A stretch of DNA of 64,000 bases from Aquilaria yunnanensis (Eukaryota; Streptophyta; Magnoliopsida; Malvales; Thymelaeaceae). Location: NCBI GenBank assembly GCA_039654915.1, contig CM077599.1, positions 7,442,501 through 7,506,500 on the forward strand. Direction: 5' to 3'. The stretch's first letter is position 1, and every line of letters starts with the position of its first letter. Below the pieces are notes generated by a model. The model worked only from the letters and a program-made list of their open reading frames with translations, was not told the origin of the DNA and made no database searches. A program made the position numbers and the translations under genes. Of this stretch, positions 35,917-47,709 are shown one piece after another.

Positions 35917-37557
35917 TCAATCTCGACATGTTTGACATGTTGCAGATGAAAGGCCTTGCTCTCTCATTTTCTTGAGCAATTCAGAAACTGCTGCTTCATT
36001 GTCCTGCTTGAGATAACCCCTTATCATTATGTCATAAACTGTAGAATCAGGGGCAACTCCCTTGCTGACCATATCCTCAAACATTTGTTTTGCTTCCACC
36101 ATTAAACCCTTGCTTGCCAAACCAAAAATTAGCGAACTGTATGTTATAAGATCAGGTTCTAGACCCTCCACTACCATCTTGTTCTTCAGCCGAAAGGCTT
36201 CCACCAATTTCCCTTTCTTGCAAAGCCCAGAAATCCAACTAGTATACACATATTTATCAGGAATCAACCCCGAGTCTGACATCTCCTTGAAGACCTTCTC
36301 AACCTCAACAAAGTCCCCCTCCTTGGCTAATAAATATACAAGCACAGCATAAGAGATCTGGTTAGATTTTTCTTTGCAAAAATAACCTTTAGCTTCAGCG
36401 AGCTGCCCTTGCTTCCCCAGGCCATCCATTAAGCTAGAAAGAGTCACAACATCTGCTTCAAACCCAACGGCCAAAAGTTCTTTATAAACATCCATGGCAC
36501 CTTTTACATTCCCAGTCTTAAACTGGGCATCCATTATTTTGGTCAACATCATTTTATCAGGCAGAAATCCACTCTTCAACATTCTCCCAAGAAATGCAAT
36601 AGCTCTATTCAAGTAACCATTATCAGAGAGTCCAGCTATGATCACCCCATACACTGCCTTATCGAATCTGATCCCTTCATTGACCAGTTCATCAAGATAT
36701 CTCAATGCATCAATCACATTCCCCTTCTTGAAATGTCCATTCATCATCGAGGAAAAAATCACAGAGTTACACCTGCTCCCATTTTTCAAAACTCTTGCAA
36801 ACAAGCACTCAGCCATCCCCAACATCCCTTTCCCACAGGCTCCATCAATCAGAGCACCATAGGTTACCACATTAAGCTCTAGAGAAGCCTGCTTCATTTC
36901 CTCATGCAGCTTGAAAGCAACCTCCATATTGCCAGCTTTACAGTTTCCATCAATCAAACAAGTAAACACGATCACATTCGGCAACAAGCCATCCTTCTTC
37001 ATGTCCATAAACAACTTCAATCCTGTGGTCAAGTCTCCCGTTTTGCAAAATGCATCAATCCATGTACTGTATGTAATTACATTTGGCAAACAACTTTTAT
37101 ACATCAAGCCCATGAAGACAAACATTTCTCTCTTCCTTCCCATCTTAGAAAACCCATCAAACAATGCATTGAAGGTAACCAAATCCGGCTTACAGCTACC
37201 AACCCTCAAGTTATCCACAACAGAACAAGCTGAACACACATCACCAACTTCACAATATCCACTAATCAGAGAATTGTAGCTCACAATATCTGGTTCACAC
37301 CCCTGAATTGCCATGAGATTGATAACATTCTGGGCATAATTAACCCGCCCCAACTTGCAAAGAAAGTGAATAACAGAATTGAAAGAAGACAAGTGAGGAG
37401 TGTACCCTTTGGAGAGCAAGTAAGAGAGGATTTTTAGAGAAACAGCCCCACAGTTGGAGCCAGTCAGTTCGTGTATTAGCTTGTTGCAGGTTCTGGGGCT
37501 TAAATTTTTTGAGCTCTTCTTCAAGTAAGAAAAAAAAGCGAGAATTTCTCTGACCAT
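35917..37557 (-). CDS. P-class pentatricopeptide repeat (PPR) protein
   Basis: P-class PPR proteins bind organelle transcripts base by base and affect their stability, splicing or translation. The protein has 546 aa in one exon. Fourteen consecutive motifs of about 35 residues cover nearly the whole length, for example [60 protein letters not shown] and [20 protein letters not shown]. The tenth and eleventh motifs (around [20 protein letters not shown] and [15 protein letters not shown]) are shortened. No E, DYW or other C-terminal editing domain follows. An in-frame TGA directly abuts the ATG, so an upstream start in the same exon is excluded; an obvious transit peptide is not seen at [18 protein letters not shown]. 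Target RNA and organelle cannot be inferred. Confidence 0.92.
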   Translation of the reverse strand: MVREILAFFSYLKKSSKNLSPRTCNKLIHELTGSNCGAVSLKILSYLLSKGYTPHLSSFNSVIHFLCKLGRVNYAQNVINLMAIQGCEPDIVSYNSLISGYCEVGDVCSACSVVDNLRVGSCKPDLVTFNALFDGFSKMGRKREMFVFMGLMYKSCLPNVITYSTWIDAFCKTGDLTTGLKLFMDMKKDGLLPNVIVFTCLIDGNCKAGNMEVAFKLHEEMKQASLELNVVTYGALIDGACGKGMLGMAECLFARVLKNGSRCNSVIFSSMMNGHFKKGNVIDALRYLDELVNEGIRFDKAVYGVIIAGLSDNGYLNRAIAFLGRMLKSGFLPDKMMLTKIMDAQFKTGNVKGAMDVYKELLAVGFEADVVTLSSLMDGLGKQGQLAEAKGYFCKEKSNQISYAVLVYLLAKEGDFVEVEKVFKEMSDSGLIPDKYVYTSWISGLCKKGKLVEAFRLKNKMVVEGLEPDLITYSSLIFGLASKGLMVEAKQMFEDMVSKGVAPDSTVYDIMIRGYLKQDNEAAVSELLKKMREQGLSSATCQTCRD

Positions 37558-38339
37558 TCATGGATGTTTAGCCACTTTTTTGGCCTCCCGTTTTATTCTT
37601 GCAGTTGGCAAACTCCTTCCCCCCGATTTTTTGGAAGCGTTAACTTGAAGGTTGAACTTCCAGTCTGCTGAGAAGTTGATTCAGGCGTAAACCCTAGGGA
37701 AGAAGCTTAAATCGAGGAAGGTAGGCGGAACGGCGTCGTTTGTTCGGAAACTAAAATTTCGGATTGGCCCATCATCTCACTGGATTTATGCAATTCGTTC
37801 AGTAGACTTGAATTTCCATACCATTAACTGTATGTGTTGGAATTTTTGTCTCTGGTCAGTTCAGTTGTGGACAACTTTTTCCTTGTACTTTCGAGAAAAT
37901 AGCGTCCTTTATCTCAGCTCTCTATTCTTTCTTCCTTTGTTTTTTTTTTTTTTGAGAGAAGTACAATAAAGTAACTGCAGTTGTACGCATTAGGTTCTCT
38001 ACTGGGTTAGTTGAAGTGCGACAAGGGATTTGGTGGTCATCAATGAAGATTGGCCCAAGTCAAACCACTTGAGATTAGCTAGGAGTTCGTCAAGAGGAGG
38101 TATTGGCTTTTTAAATTCTGAGAAGGTGCTTGAGGAAACCTCATGCTCGCAAGTAGTAACGTCAATAGTTTAGAACGCAATTGTAAGTAATCAATGTTTA
38201 GGGTAATTTTGACACGAAACAAATACTTTGATTATTCAAAGCGTGATTTACGTTCACCGGGTAAAGAGCAAAAGAGTAGCGGCAAACCCCGCCCGCGCCA
38301 AAGAGTGGATGCTATAGTTTCGGTCTAAACAAACCTGCC
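37558..38339. promoter_or_regulatory. Shared region between two divergent genes (PPR and CPSF73-II)
   Basis: The 782-bp gap separates the start codons of two genes pointing away from each other, so it should hold both promoters. I see no clear TATA box at a standard distance for either. A GC-rich patch (AACCCCGCCCGCGCC, about 38285) lies 55 bp before the CPSF73-II ATG. Confidence 0.5.
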
Positions 38340-39113
38340 ATGGCGATCGAATGTCTCATCCTGGGTATCCAGTCGTATATTCTGATTTCACTTTAGGTTT
38401 TGTAAAAGGAGAGCTAACGCGTTAAATGCCATGCTTGTTTCGTTCAGGTGGAGGGCAGAGAGTCGGGAAGAGCTGCGTGGTGGCGACAATAAACGGCCGG
38501 AGAATCATGTTCGATTGCGGGATGGTGATGGGTTACGACGACCATAACCAGTTCCCTGATTTTTCTCTCATTTCCAAGACCAATGATTTCGATAACGCAA
38601 TTGATTGTGTCATCGTAACCCATTTGTATTTTTCCTCTACTTTGCTTTTCGTTTCTCGGATTTCAAGTTAGGTCTTCGGATTTTGACCCATTCAGGTGAT
38701 GTTCTTGCAGTCATTTGGATCATATTGGAGGTCTTCCTTACTTCACCGAAGTCTGCGGCTACACTGGGCCGATTTATATGACTGTAAGTTCTCTTCTGTT
38801 ACACATTTGATAAAATGATACACTTGAATTACTTTAGGCTTTAAAGATTAGGTTTAGGTGGTTAAGAATCCGTGCATCCGTCCACCAGACGTGTGTTCGT
38901 GTCAACTACATCACGAGGCCTTCAAAAATTATGCTTTGCCAATTTTTCTTCTATTAGCAGTACCCAACAAAAGCATTGGCTCCGTTAATGCTTGAAGACT
39001 ATAGGAAGAATATGGAGCGAAGGGGTGCGGAACTATTTACGGACGAGCAAATTGCAGCGTGCATGAAAAAAGGTACACATGAATAACATTGCTATGGATG
39101 TCACTGAGCGGAT

Positions 39114-39150
<37 letters not shown>

Positions 39151-42100
39151 ATTCAAAATTCATTTGGCACTAGTACTAGGGATTAGCGTCATAGATCCTA
39201 TGAAAGCCAAACCAATGATAGCTTTAAGTGATAGTAGTTCAGAGAGGTCATCTTCACTGTTAGATAAATTATTTTAAACATCAATGCTAACTGACCGTCA
39301 ACAGAAGTGAAAATATCTTCTCTCTTAACTCTTGTTGTCATGCAATATGCATATATGTTGGCAATTCAAGCTTCTGGCTTCTTTTCATCTAGTATTCAAG
39401 CCTCACTGTTAATCCTCGTTTAATTCTGTATTGCAGTTATATCAGTGGATTTAAAGCAGACTGTGCGTGTCAATAAAGATCTTAAGATCCGTGCCTATTA
39501 TGCTGGACATGTAAGTTTCTGAAATTCATTCTAACATTTGTTATGTAGTGGCGAGATTTCACACTGCTAGAGTTAGCACATCAGTGGTTTTCTGGTTGAA
39601 ATTTTAACCCCTATGGTGATTGAAAGATGACTCAGCAAGGTTGAGATTTGGTGTTGGACATCATCTGATTTTTATTGCAAGGAGTTATATAGCATATCAG
39701 GTTGCTCAAGAAGCTACAGTGGATCATTGAATTAGGATCATTGAAATTTTATTCTTTTGTAAAGTACTATTACCTTAGATGAATGAAGCAATTTTGCTCC
39801 TCTATGAATGTGGGAACCACTTGATGGTGGTTTTTATTTTTGGAATTTAGGTCTCATTTTTGTTATACATAAATCTGATAAGGTCCAGTTGAAGTTGATC
39901 TTTACCGGTTGTTTAATCTTTTCTATGCAATTTACATCTAGTTAAATTAGCACTGCTAAGTTCTTTCAAAATAAAAAAACCGAAGCTGTGAAGTATAACA
40001 TTGCAATGGAGTTGGAAAGCATTGCATCTTTCAATTTGATGCACTGTTTAAATGGATACTTTAGGAGGTGTTGGCATGAATTTCCCTACCTATTAATTAT
40101 GGGCTATAATCTCAAGCCATTTGAATAATTATCAACAGTTGTGGAATTTGATCACCTTTGTTCTATGTATGTAATTTATGATTCTCATTGCCCTATTTGT
40201 GGTGGCTCTAGGTTCTCGGAGCTGCAATGTTTTATGCAAAGGTGGGGGATGCAGCCATGGTTTACACCGGAGATTACAATATGACACCAGATAGACATCT
40301 TGGGGCAGCTAAAATTGATCAACTTCAATTGGACCTTCTCATAACAGAGTATGGCAATGATATATGTGTCTGCAATGCATGTTGTTGGTTTAATCTACAA
40401 TGCTCATTGTTATTTTAAGCAGATATTCAATTATCTTTGAAAACATAAAGAAAGTTTTCAGAAAAGGAAAAGGTTTAGGCAACCGGCAATGTTTTATGCG
40501 TTTCTGGTTATTAGCCTTTTAAGGCATATTTGATTTTCAAAAGAATTGTGAGATCAGGTTTGTTTTGTTTGTTGTCATATGAACCTCTTTTATTCAGCCA
40601 TTTTCCACATTTGCTTGTTTTAACTTCCTAATGGACTTGTTGATAAGTTCTTTTCAGCCATAACTTGCTGATAAGATTCTTGGCCTGAAAAGCTTTCCCT
40701 CAAGTGTTTTCTCATGAAATTCATCTTCCAGGTCCACTTATGCAACAACAATCCGTGACTCTAAGTATGCACGAGAGAGAGAGTTTATCAAAGTAGTATG
40801 TACTGACCATCCTCAGAGTTGCTGTTCCTTTTGTGGTTCTTTCCTTGGTAGTCCTATTTATCTTAATCAGAAGCATTTCTTTAATAATTTTCTTAGTGGC
40901 TGGAAATGGAATGTTTTATATAGCAGATAGCTGCACTTCATTCCACATTTTGAATGTTGATTTATAAAATCATATTTTATAATTGTTTTTGGTCAAGATG
41001 TAGAATTTTATATTAATATGGTTATTTCATTGCTGGTAAGAGGACCTTTCATATAATCCCATCTAAATTGCAAGTCTCAAGAGAAACCAGTAAATGTATT
41101 GTAGGCACATCAATTCTGGATTTAGTGGATTAATGTGCATTTAACCCTGTTTACATATTTCAAAAATTTGGGACAATAATTATGAAAATTGTTATTTAAC
41201 CTCAACTGAGGTTGTACTGGTAGCTGGGCTTTGGATATCGAATGAAACAGATTTCAAAAGTTGCAGTGTGAATCAACTCAAGTAATTGTTTGAGATGCAA
41301 AAGCTGGATACTTTTCATGGTTTAGGGGCAATTCCAGTATTTTAGCGTTTTTTGTACATTCTTAGCTCTTTCTTCATGAACTCCTGACATATAGGTCTTG
41401 TGTCACTCTCTACCTATGATTGTGATTCTCATCTTTCAAACGAATAAATCATGGAATCTTTTCAATTATTCCTTGGGTTTTTCTAATAATGTATTTAACA
41501 TAATTCGTTTTCACTAAATAGCTTGTGATTCATGCTATGGAGTTTTGTGAAAGGGGTGATCAAGTATAGAAAATGCATGTTATTTCTTCTGAACCCTGTT
41601 CATGTGGAATCATTCTGAGGACTTGTTTATTTCTGATACTAGGTCCATGATTGTGTTGCTGCTGGGGGAAAGGTTCTTATCCCTACATTTGCTCTTGGAA
41701 GAGCTCAGGTATTCAGATTTGAACTTGATGTTTCCTTTTTTTTTTTTTCCTTCTTGACTATCAGGTTGATTCTGTTATCAAATTGTTTGTGAGAACTTCA
41801 ACTGTTTAGCATTTCTGCATATGTAGGAACATAGCATTTGCTTTTAGAATATAACTTCATTTGTTGGTGCCCATATTTTATGGTAGAACTAGTAAATCAA
41901 TGGTCTTTCTACAAACCAAGACACAATAACATTTCTCGTAATCAAACCATTCTGACATGGCTGCTGGTGTTGCCAGTGATTGGGAGCCTCTTGAGTTTTT
42001 GCTTTTAGTATTTTAGGAAGATATGTGCTGACTCTTGTCATGATTAAAACTTTATTTTGGTAAAAATAAGAGGAAGGATTTTCAGTTTGATTTCTCTTTC

Positions 42101-45100
42101 TAGTTTCTTGATCGTTTAGCAAGAGTTAGACATGTGGGCTTTCCATGGAAGACAAAGCTCTTTGTCCTATATAAGGAGTGAATAGATAAACTCCTTTTTT
42201 GCATTCTAGAGATTTTCTAATTAGTAATATTGGATTGGTTAAGACCTTTAGCTATCCATACTATAATTAGGTTCCACTTCCATGAGTCCAAGTCTTCTTT
42301 TTCCATCCATGAGGAAAGAAACATCTAAACTGTTGTATCTGAGTACGGTCACTATCAAAATCATGAGGTCATTTCGCTTCCCTTGTCTCTTGAACTGAAA
42401 CTTGTCACGTTTTTTGGGATATTGGCAAGTTGTTAACCGAAGCCTTAAGCTTCTTGTTTAGCATGCCAGTTTTTCTTTGAGGGGGGAAGGGAAGAGGTAT
42501 AAGCATGCAGAGAGAAAATGTTGTTATTAATAAGTGACTTCTTTTGTATGGGGCTGATGGCTGAGAGAGTTAATTGAGCTGATGATCAAAACAGATTTGC
42601 AGTTGTATTGATTATGAGTAAATGGAATTATGGAACCAACTGATGTGCAATTCAGAAGCAACATGGAAACTAAAGAATGAGTATTGGTAAAATGCAGATA
42701 TAGTGATGCATAACTGGACGTATAATAAGGGATGAACTCACAAATGAGGTTATACCTGATGAAGTTAAAGTACCTCAGTTCAGGCTAAAATTAACGTAAG
42801 TCATCTTTGGTAGTTTGGTCATATTGATTGACACCTCTGTGAGGAGTAATGCTCTGGAGACGACATTTGGAAGAAGAGGTAAGCATGTATCTGAAATTAC
42901 AAGGAAGTTGAAAAAGACCCACTCTTTTTTAGCTTTGAAAGGGAGATATGTCAATTTTCAGTGGGATGAAATAATAGGATTCATGTGGAGGGCCCCAATT
43001 AGTTTGAGATGAAGGTTCAGTTGGCTGATTGATTATTTTCATGGTAATTGTTTTGAGCTCCATATGATTTAACTTTATTTTTTGTGAAATCATTTTAACT
43101 GAGTGGTAACTAAAAAAATGGTGTTTTTGTCTTTTCTTCTTGCACATGTATTTTTCTCAACCTGTTTCAGATAGAAATGTGCAATTAGTCGGTCAATAGT
43201 GTGAAGCTCAGTTTTCCCTGTCAAGTTATTTCAATACTAACATTGAGTTATATGTATAATTCAACACAGGAAATCTGTATGCTATTGGAAGAGTATTGGG
43301 ATCGCATGAATCTGAAGATTCCAATTTATTTCTCAGCAGGTTTGCTGATCTTTTTTCTGTCCCCCCCCCCCCCCCCCCCCCCCCAATCTTTTTCTGAAAA
43401 TCAAAGTTTGTCCATGATATCCCATCATGTTGTATTTCTATCTATTCCTGAGACAGAGAACAAAAGATAGAAGTGATCCATGCTTCATAGCTCATTGTAT
43501 TTCCGGACAAAAAAAATCTAATTTAAAATGTCTCATCTTGGTTAAATGTCCATTAGGTCTTTGTGTTGTTTACATGAAGATGTCAAAGCAGATACTACTT
43601 GTTTAAATGTCATTTGAAATATTTACTCTCCATTATAAAAAAAAAAAAAAAAAATCTCTTGTGCCAAAATTTCTAGATATTAAAACCCTATGCCAAAATT
43701 GACTAAAGTATGTAGTGTCACTATCTTGTCAAGAACAAATATGGAGAATTGCTATGCTTCCTGGAAATGGATTGAGTTATAGGGCTTCTACTGGGTAATC
43801 TTGTTGTGAACAGAACTAGATTCTGTTTGGAAGTTCTTCCCTTTTTTTATCTCTGTTAGTGGATAAAAAATAGGTCTCATTCTAGAGAACCCCATCTATT
43901 TGTTAACCTTAATCTTTGGATGGCAAAGGACTGCCTTCCTGGTTTTTTTTCCTAGGATAGATATATTATGTAACTCCTCCAGCATCATGGAGGTTGCAGT
44001 TTGCACATTGCCAACAGGTTACACACGTATTAGACATTAATAATAATTCATCCTACCAACTACACACATACACGTGGAATTAAATGTCTCAGCTTCTGCT
44101 AGCGTCTGCAGCTGCAGCCTCCTCTATGCGTCCTTTTTTTGTTCTTCATGCCTGCCTTCATCTTTCTGCTCTAGCATTCATTTCCTTTAATGCTATTTCA
44201 CTCCAGGTATATGCTTATATCCTGCATAATTATATCTCAGGTTTGACAAATCAAGCTAATATGTATTATAAAATGTTTGTCAACTGGGCAAGCCAGGAGA
44301 TCAAAGAGACATATGCTGAGCGAAATGCTTTTGACTTCAGGCATGGTATTGTGATTTAAATGTCTGCTTAATCAGCTTTCATATTTCTTCTGGCACTTGC
44401 ATCCAGTATTTATCTACGTGTTAAAAAATGTGCAGTATTTATTTACCCTTCAAAAAGCTGTCTTGAGCAGTCCTGCTAATATTTGATAATGGTATTAGCT
44501 GAAAATATTTGGTGGATAGTTAATAAAATCAATCATGCTTTGCATTCTGAGCCATTAATTTTTGCTACCCTAAATGACATTCAGGATGATGATATGTGAA
44601 AAATGTAAGTGCGTACTTTTGCGGAACAATGACTCACTTCTTGTTTGTCTGGGTTTGGTTATGCAGTTCAAACTTTTGACCGTTCTATAATAAATGCTTC
44701 TGGCCCTTGTGTTCTTTTTGCCACACCGGGCATGCTTTATGGTGGGTTTTCACTTGAGGTTTTCAAAAACTGGGCTCCTGATGAAAATAACCTTGTTGCA
44801 ATTCCAGGGTAAGTGTGATGTTCCTTTTCTGTGTTTTTTGTTTAAGTGCTGATGCAGAGTTTTAACCTTTCACTTATATAGGCAGAAAAAAATACAGCTG
44901 GTTATGTGGTTTGAAATATACCATAATTTTTAGAGATAAAGCTGGAAAAATTCAGGTGCTTGCTTTCTATATTCTCATGAGTGCCACCGATCACAGTATT
45001 AGATGCTGCTATTAGAAGTTGGGGCATGACACTGGTGAATAGTGATGAGATGCATATAGATCATGTGATTTGGTTCTTATACTAACTTCTTCTTGCTCCT

Positions 45101-46174
45101 TGTGCCAGGCACTGTATGGTTGGATCAGTAGGGCATAAATTGTCATCAAGCAGACCTAGCAAAATATTTTTGGACAAGGATACTCAAATCGATGTGAGGT
45201 GCAAGGTAATATTCGTCTCTGGCTACAACAAAGTTTGGCAATTTTTTCTGAATTCTTTGATTTATATACGTTGATGGTTTCCTTTAGTGTACATACTTGG
45301 ACTTGTATCAAGTTATTCCATGAAATATGTTGTGTGGCAGATCCATCAGCTATCATTCAGTGCTCATACAGATGGCAAAGGAATTATGGATCTCGTGAAA
45401 TTCCTCATGCCTAAGCATGTTATACTTGTACATGGGGAGAAGGACAAAATGGATACTCTTAAACGGAAGATTGAGTCTGAATTGGAAATCCAGTGCTCTG
45501 CTCCAGCAAACAACGAGACAGTGCGGGTTTCCTCCACTCAGTGTATAAAAGCAGTGGCTTCGGATGCATTCTTTAGAAGTTGCTTGAATCCAAACTTCAA
45601 GTTTTCAAAAAGCAGCAGTACAGTAATTGATTCGAGTTCAATTTCAGAATGCCCAAACATGAATTCAAAGCTTCAGGTTAGTGATGAAAGAGTTGTTGAG
45701 GGAATCTTAGTTGAGGGAGAATCTAAAAAACTGAAGATTATGCACCAAGATGAGCTCCTAGACCGGATAGGAGAAAAGAAACATGAGGTTTGGTTTGCTT
45801 ATTGCTGCCCCATATTGGTTGAGAAGTTAGAGAACAATGGGCAGAGTGACATACGCTCAGCAGAAGATGAGATGCCCTGTGGTTCCTTCTTGCTTCAGCT
45901 ACTATGTGCAAAGCTATCGAGCAAGTTCCCTGAAGTAAATGTCTTAAATTCTGGGGAGCATCTTCAGATAGAATCATTTTGTCTGCATGTTTGCTCAGAG
46001 GATAAGTGCCCCAACAGGATAAGTGACAATCCTCAGAATCAATTTCAAACCATGTTCCTCTGTTGCAATTGGTTGGCAGCAGAACAGAAGCTTGCTTGGA
46101 AAATCATCTCCATCATGAAGAGTGAGGCTCCGCTTATCAGTTTCAGGTCTTCCAGTGGTGCTAATTATGAATAG
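38340..46174 (+). CDS. CPSF73-II: CPSF73-II / INTS11-type metallo-beta-lactamase endonuclease
   Basis: It belongs to the beta-CASP nuclease family that cuts pre-RNA 3' ends in the nucleus; the plant form is CPSF73-II (FEG in Arabidopsis), related to INTS11. Exons: 38340-38364, 38448-38625, 38711-38783, 38961-39072, 39437-39510, 40212-40348, 40732-40795, 41643-41708, 43270-43339, 44241-44345, 44667-44808, 45109-45205, 45341-46174. All junctions are GT-AG and the sum encodes 658 aa. Metal ligands are in place: HFHLDH (H67-H72, split by intron 2), H154 in AYYAGHVLGA, D175 in VYTGDYN. Beta-CASP marks: E200 in LLITES, H390 in [10 protein letters not shown]412 in LVHGEK. The insertion [13 protein letters not shown] is present. 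The C-terminal half is the usual less-conserved CPSF73-type tail. Start and end fit the family well. Confidence 0.95.
39118..39144. repeat. (CT)n microsatellite in CPSF73-II intron 4
   Basis: About 13 CT units starting 45 nt after the 5' splice site, on the transcribed orientation a (CU)n tract. Confidence 0.95.
42690..43020 (+). mobile_element. Possible LINE remnant in CPSF73-II intron 8
   Basis: Translated pieces in shifting frames read like the C-terminal end of a plant LINE reverse transcriptase: [17 protein letters not shown], then WWFGHID, then a Lys-rich stretch. The order is that of the NxVxxxxGVxP ... RLRWFGHxxRR region, but with several stops and shifts. It is short and degraded, so the call is tentative. 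The clearer LINE at 56985-57750 covers the same part of the protein. Confidence 0.4.
43361..43384. repeat. Poly(C) run of 24 in CPSF73-II intron 9
   Basis: Twenty-four consecutive C, beginning 21 nt after the 5' splice site at 43340, preceded by a T-rich stretch. The other strand is a G24 run able to form quadruplexes. Length of such a run may also reflect sequencing or assembly error. Confidence 0.9.
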
Positions 46175-46821
46175 ATTATGATTATACTTTGAGACTTGCC
46201 CAGTTGCAGTGATGTATCATTGCTCAATTTTTCATAGATGTTGAGTTTGGGGTTTACTTGAATGCACTGGATCATATTAAAATTTTTTGGTAATTCATTT
46301 TCTTTTTAAAATGAGCAGTGCAAATGTGCAATACAGTGCAGTGCAATAACGTAACTAATTGGCAATGGCTGGTAATTTACGAGCAGATTTACAAAGTACG
46401 TTCAGAAAAGAAAAAAATCTAATGAAGGGGAGTTGTAGAGCCAAAAGTAACAGTTCAGACTGAGGGATGCCATGTAATTTTCATTTTTTCACAGTAACAG
46501 ATGTCGGAGGAGGCATTGCCATTGCTCACCGAGGAGGCGAGGCCCTCGTCACCATCACCATCTCTTGAACCATTCACATGGCTCTACCTGAGCAGTCCAG
46601 GACTATGGAACCAGGCAAGAGCCAAGTAGTCTCAATTGCCAAAGAGAAGCACCAATGCCTCTTCATTCTCAAACATCAACCGATGTGAATACCGAACAGT
46701 GGGAATCAAACCAAACATATGGGGCTAACACTACATATAACTACTACGTTGCAGAGAAAAAGGAGGAGAGAACAGTTTCCCAATGTCTTATCTACAAACA
46801 GCAACGATCTAAGAATCAGAG
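46175..46821. other. Region between converging CPSF73-II and mTERF genes
   Basis: About 650 bp that should hold the 3' untranslated ends of both genes. No further gene was seen. Confidence 0.6.
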
Positions 46822-47709
46822 TCAGTGGTGATTGGCTGCTTCCCTCCACAACTCCCTGAACTCTTCATCGGTGCTCTTAAGCATCAAATCCAAAGGCATA
46901 AGAACCCCATTGTTCCTGACCTCCAAATGCCTAGGCTTTATCCTCTTCTCCAAACTAAATGCAAAGAACTGAGGGAAGTCCCTCAGCTCCTCCAATCTCC
47001 CATTCATTTCATCCCTGAAATACTCAAACTTTGGCTTGAAATTGTTCTCCAAACTGAATGTAAACAGCCCTGGGCACCTCAAAACCATGGATTTTGCCTC
47101 CTCTGCCCCAAACCCAATACCCTCCAAGAATTTCAGTTTAGGGATCAGAGTGTGCTCCACATTGGAAACCAGCAAGACGGGATCTTGGTAAGCCAGAGCA
47201 CCCATGTCCCTGAACCCAAGTTTCTTGAGGTACAAGAGAGCTGGCTTCAGCTGCTCTTGCACGCTACAAACCAGCAATCGAGGGCACTTTTTGATGACCC
47301 TTCTGAAGTTGTGTTTCGGGACACTTAGTTCCTGGGACAGAAACTCAAAGACTGGGGTAAGGTCAGCAGTGATGCTGGAGGTGAGCACTTTGGGGCACAT
47401 CCCAAAGATTCTGGGCAGGTCCTTCTGGTGGATGCCCTTGGACTGGAGGAAGGAGATTACGGACTGGATGGACTGAAGGGAGGCCGTGTGGAGAGAGGGG
47501 TTGAGAGAGAGGGCCTTACCCGCGTCGATACCCATGATTTCGAGGCACAAGATCTTCTCCTTGAATTGGAGGGAGAGGTTTTGGTGGGTAGGGGCATAGA
47601 GAGGGTGCTTGTGGAGGAGGCTTCTGGGCTTCGTGGCTGCCAATGGAGTGTTTGGTTGCTGGGAATTTGGGGCCGAAACACACATGGAAGTGCGCAAGGC
47701 TGCGGACAT
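46822..47709 (-). CDS. Organelle mTERF-family protein
   Basis: mTERF proteins bind organelle nucleic acid through stacked helical repeats and influence transcription or RNA processing in chloroplasts or mitochondria. The protein has 295 aa in one exon. The first 60 residues are basic and Ser/Pro/Thr-rich (MSAALRTSMCVSAPNSQQ), fitting a transit peptide. mTERF motifs follow: KDLPRIFGMCPKVL, NFRRVIKKCPRLLVCSVQE, GALAYQDPVLLVSNVEHTL, EAKSMVLRCPGLFTFSLENN and the plant signature FPQFFAFSLEKRIKPRH near residue 245. The C-terminus (LMLKSTDEEFRELWREA) is also usual. Short size suggests the small plant mTERF group of about 300 aa; the exact member is not settled. Target organelle is inferred, not shown. 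Confidence 0.92.
   Translation of the reverse strand: MSAALRTSMCVSAPNSQQPNTPLAATKPRSLLHKHPLYAPTHQNLSLQFKEKILCLEIMGIDAGKALSLNPSLHTASLQSIQSVISFLQSKGIHQKDLPRIFGMCPKVLTSSITADLTPVFEFLSQELSVPKHNFRRVIKKCPRLLVCSVQEQLKPALLYLKKLGFRDMGALAYQDPVLLVSNVEHTLIPKLKFLEGIGFGAEEAKSMVLRCPGLFTFSLENNFKPKFEYFRDEMNGRLEELRDFPQFFAFSLEKRIKPRHLEVRNNGVLMPLDLMLKSTDEEFRELWREAANHH

Noticed and set aside
36062..37279. Open frames on the + strand opposite the PPR gene
   Set aside because: They are antisense shadows of a repetitive coding sequence and resemble no family.
44084..44359. 91-codon frame including [13 protein letters not shown]
   Set aside because: Its second half is exon 10 of CPSF73-II; the N-terminal half is intron read-through.
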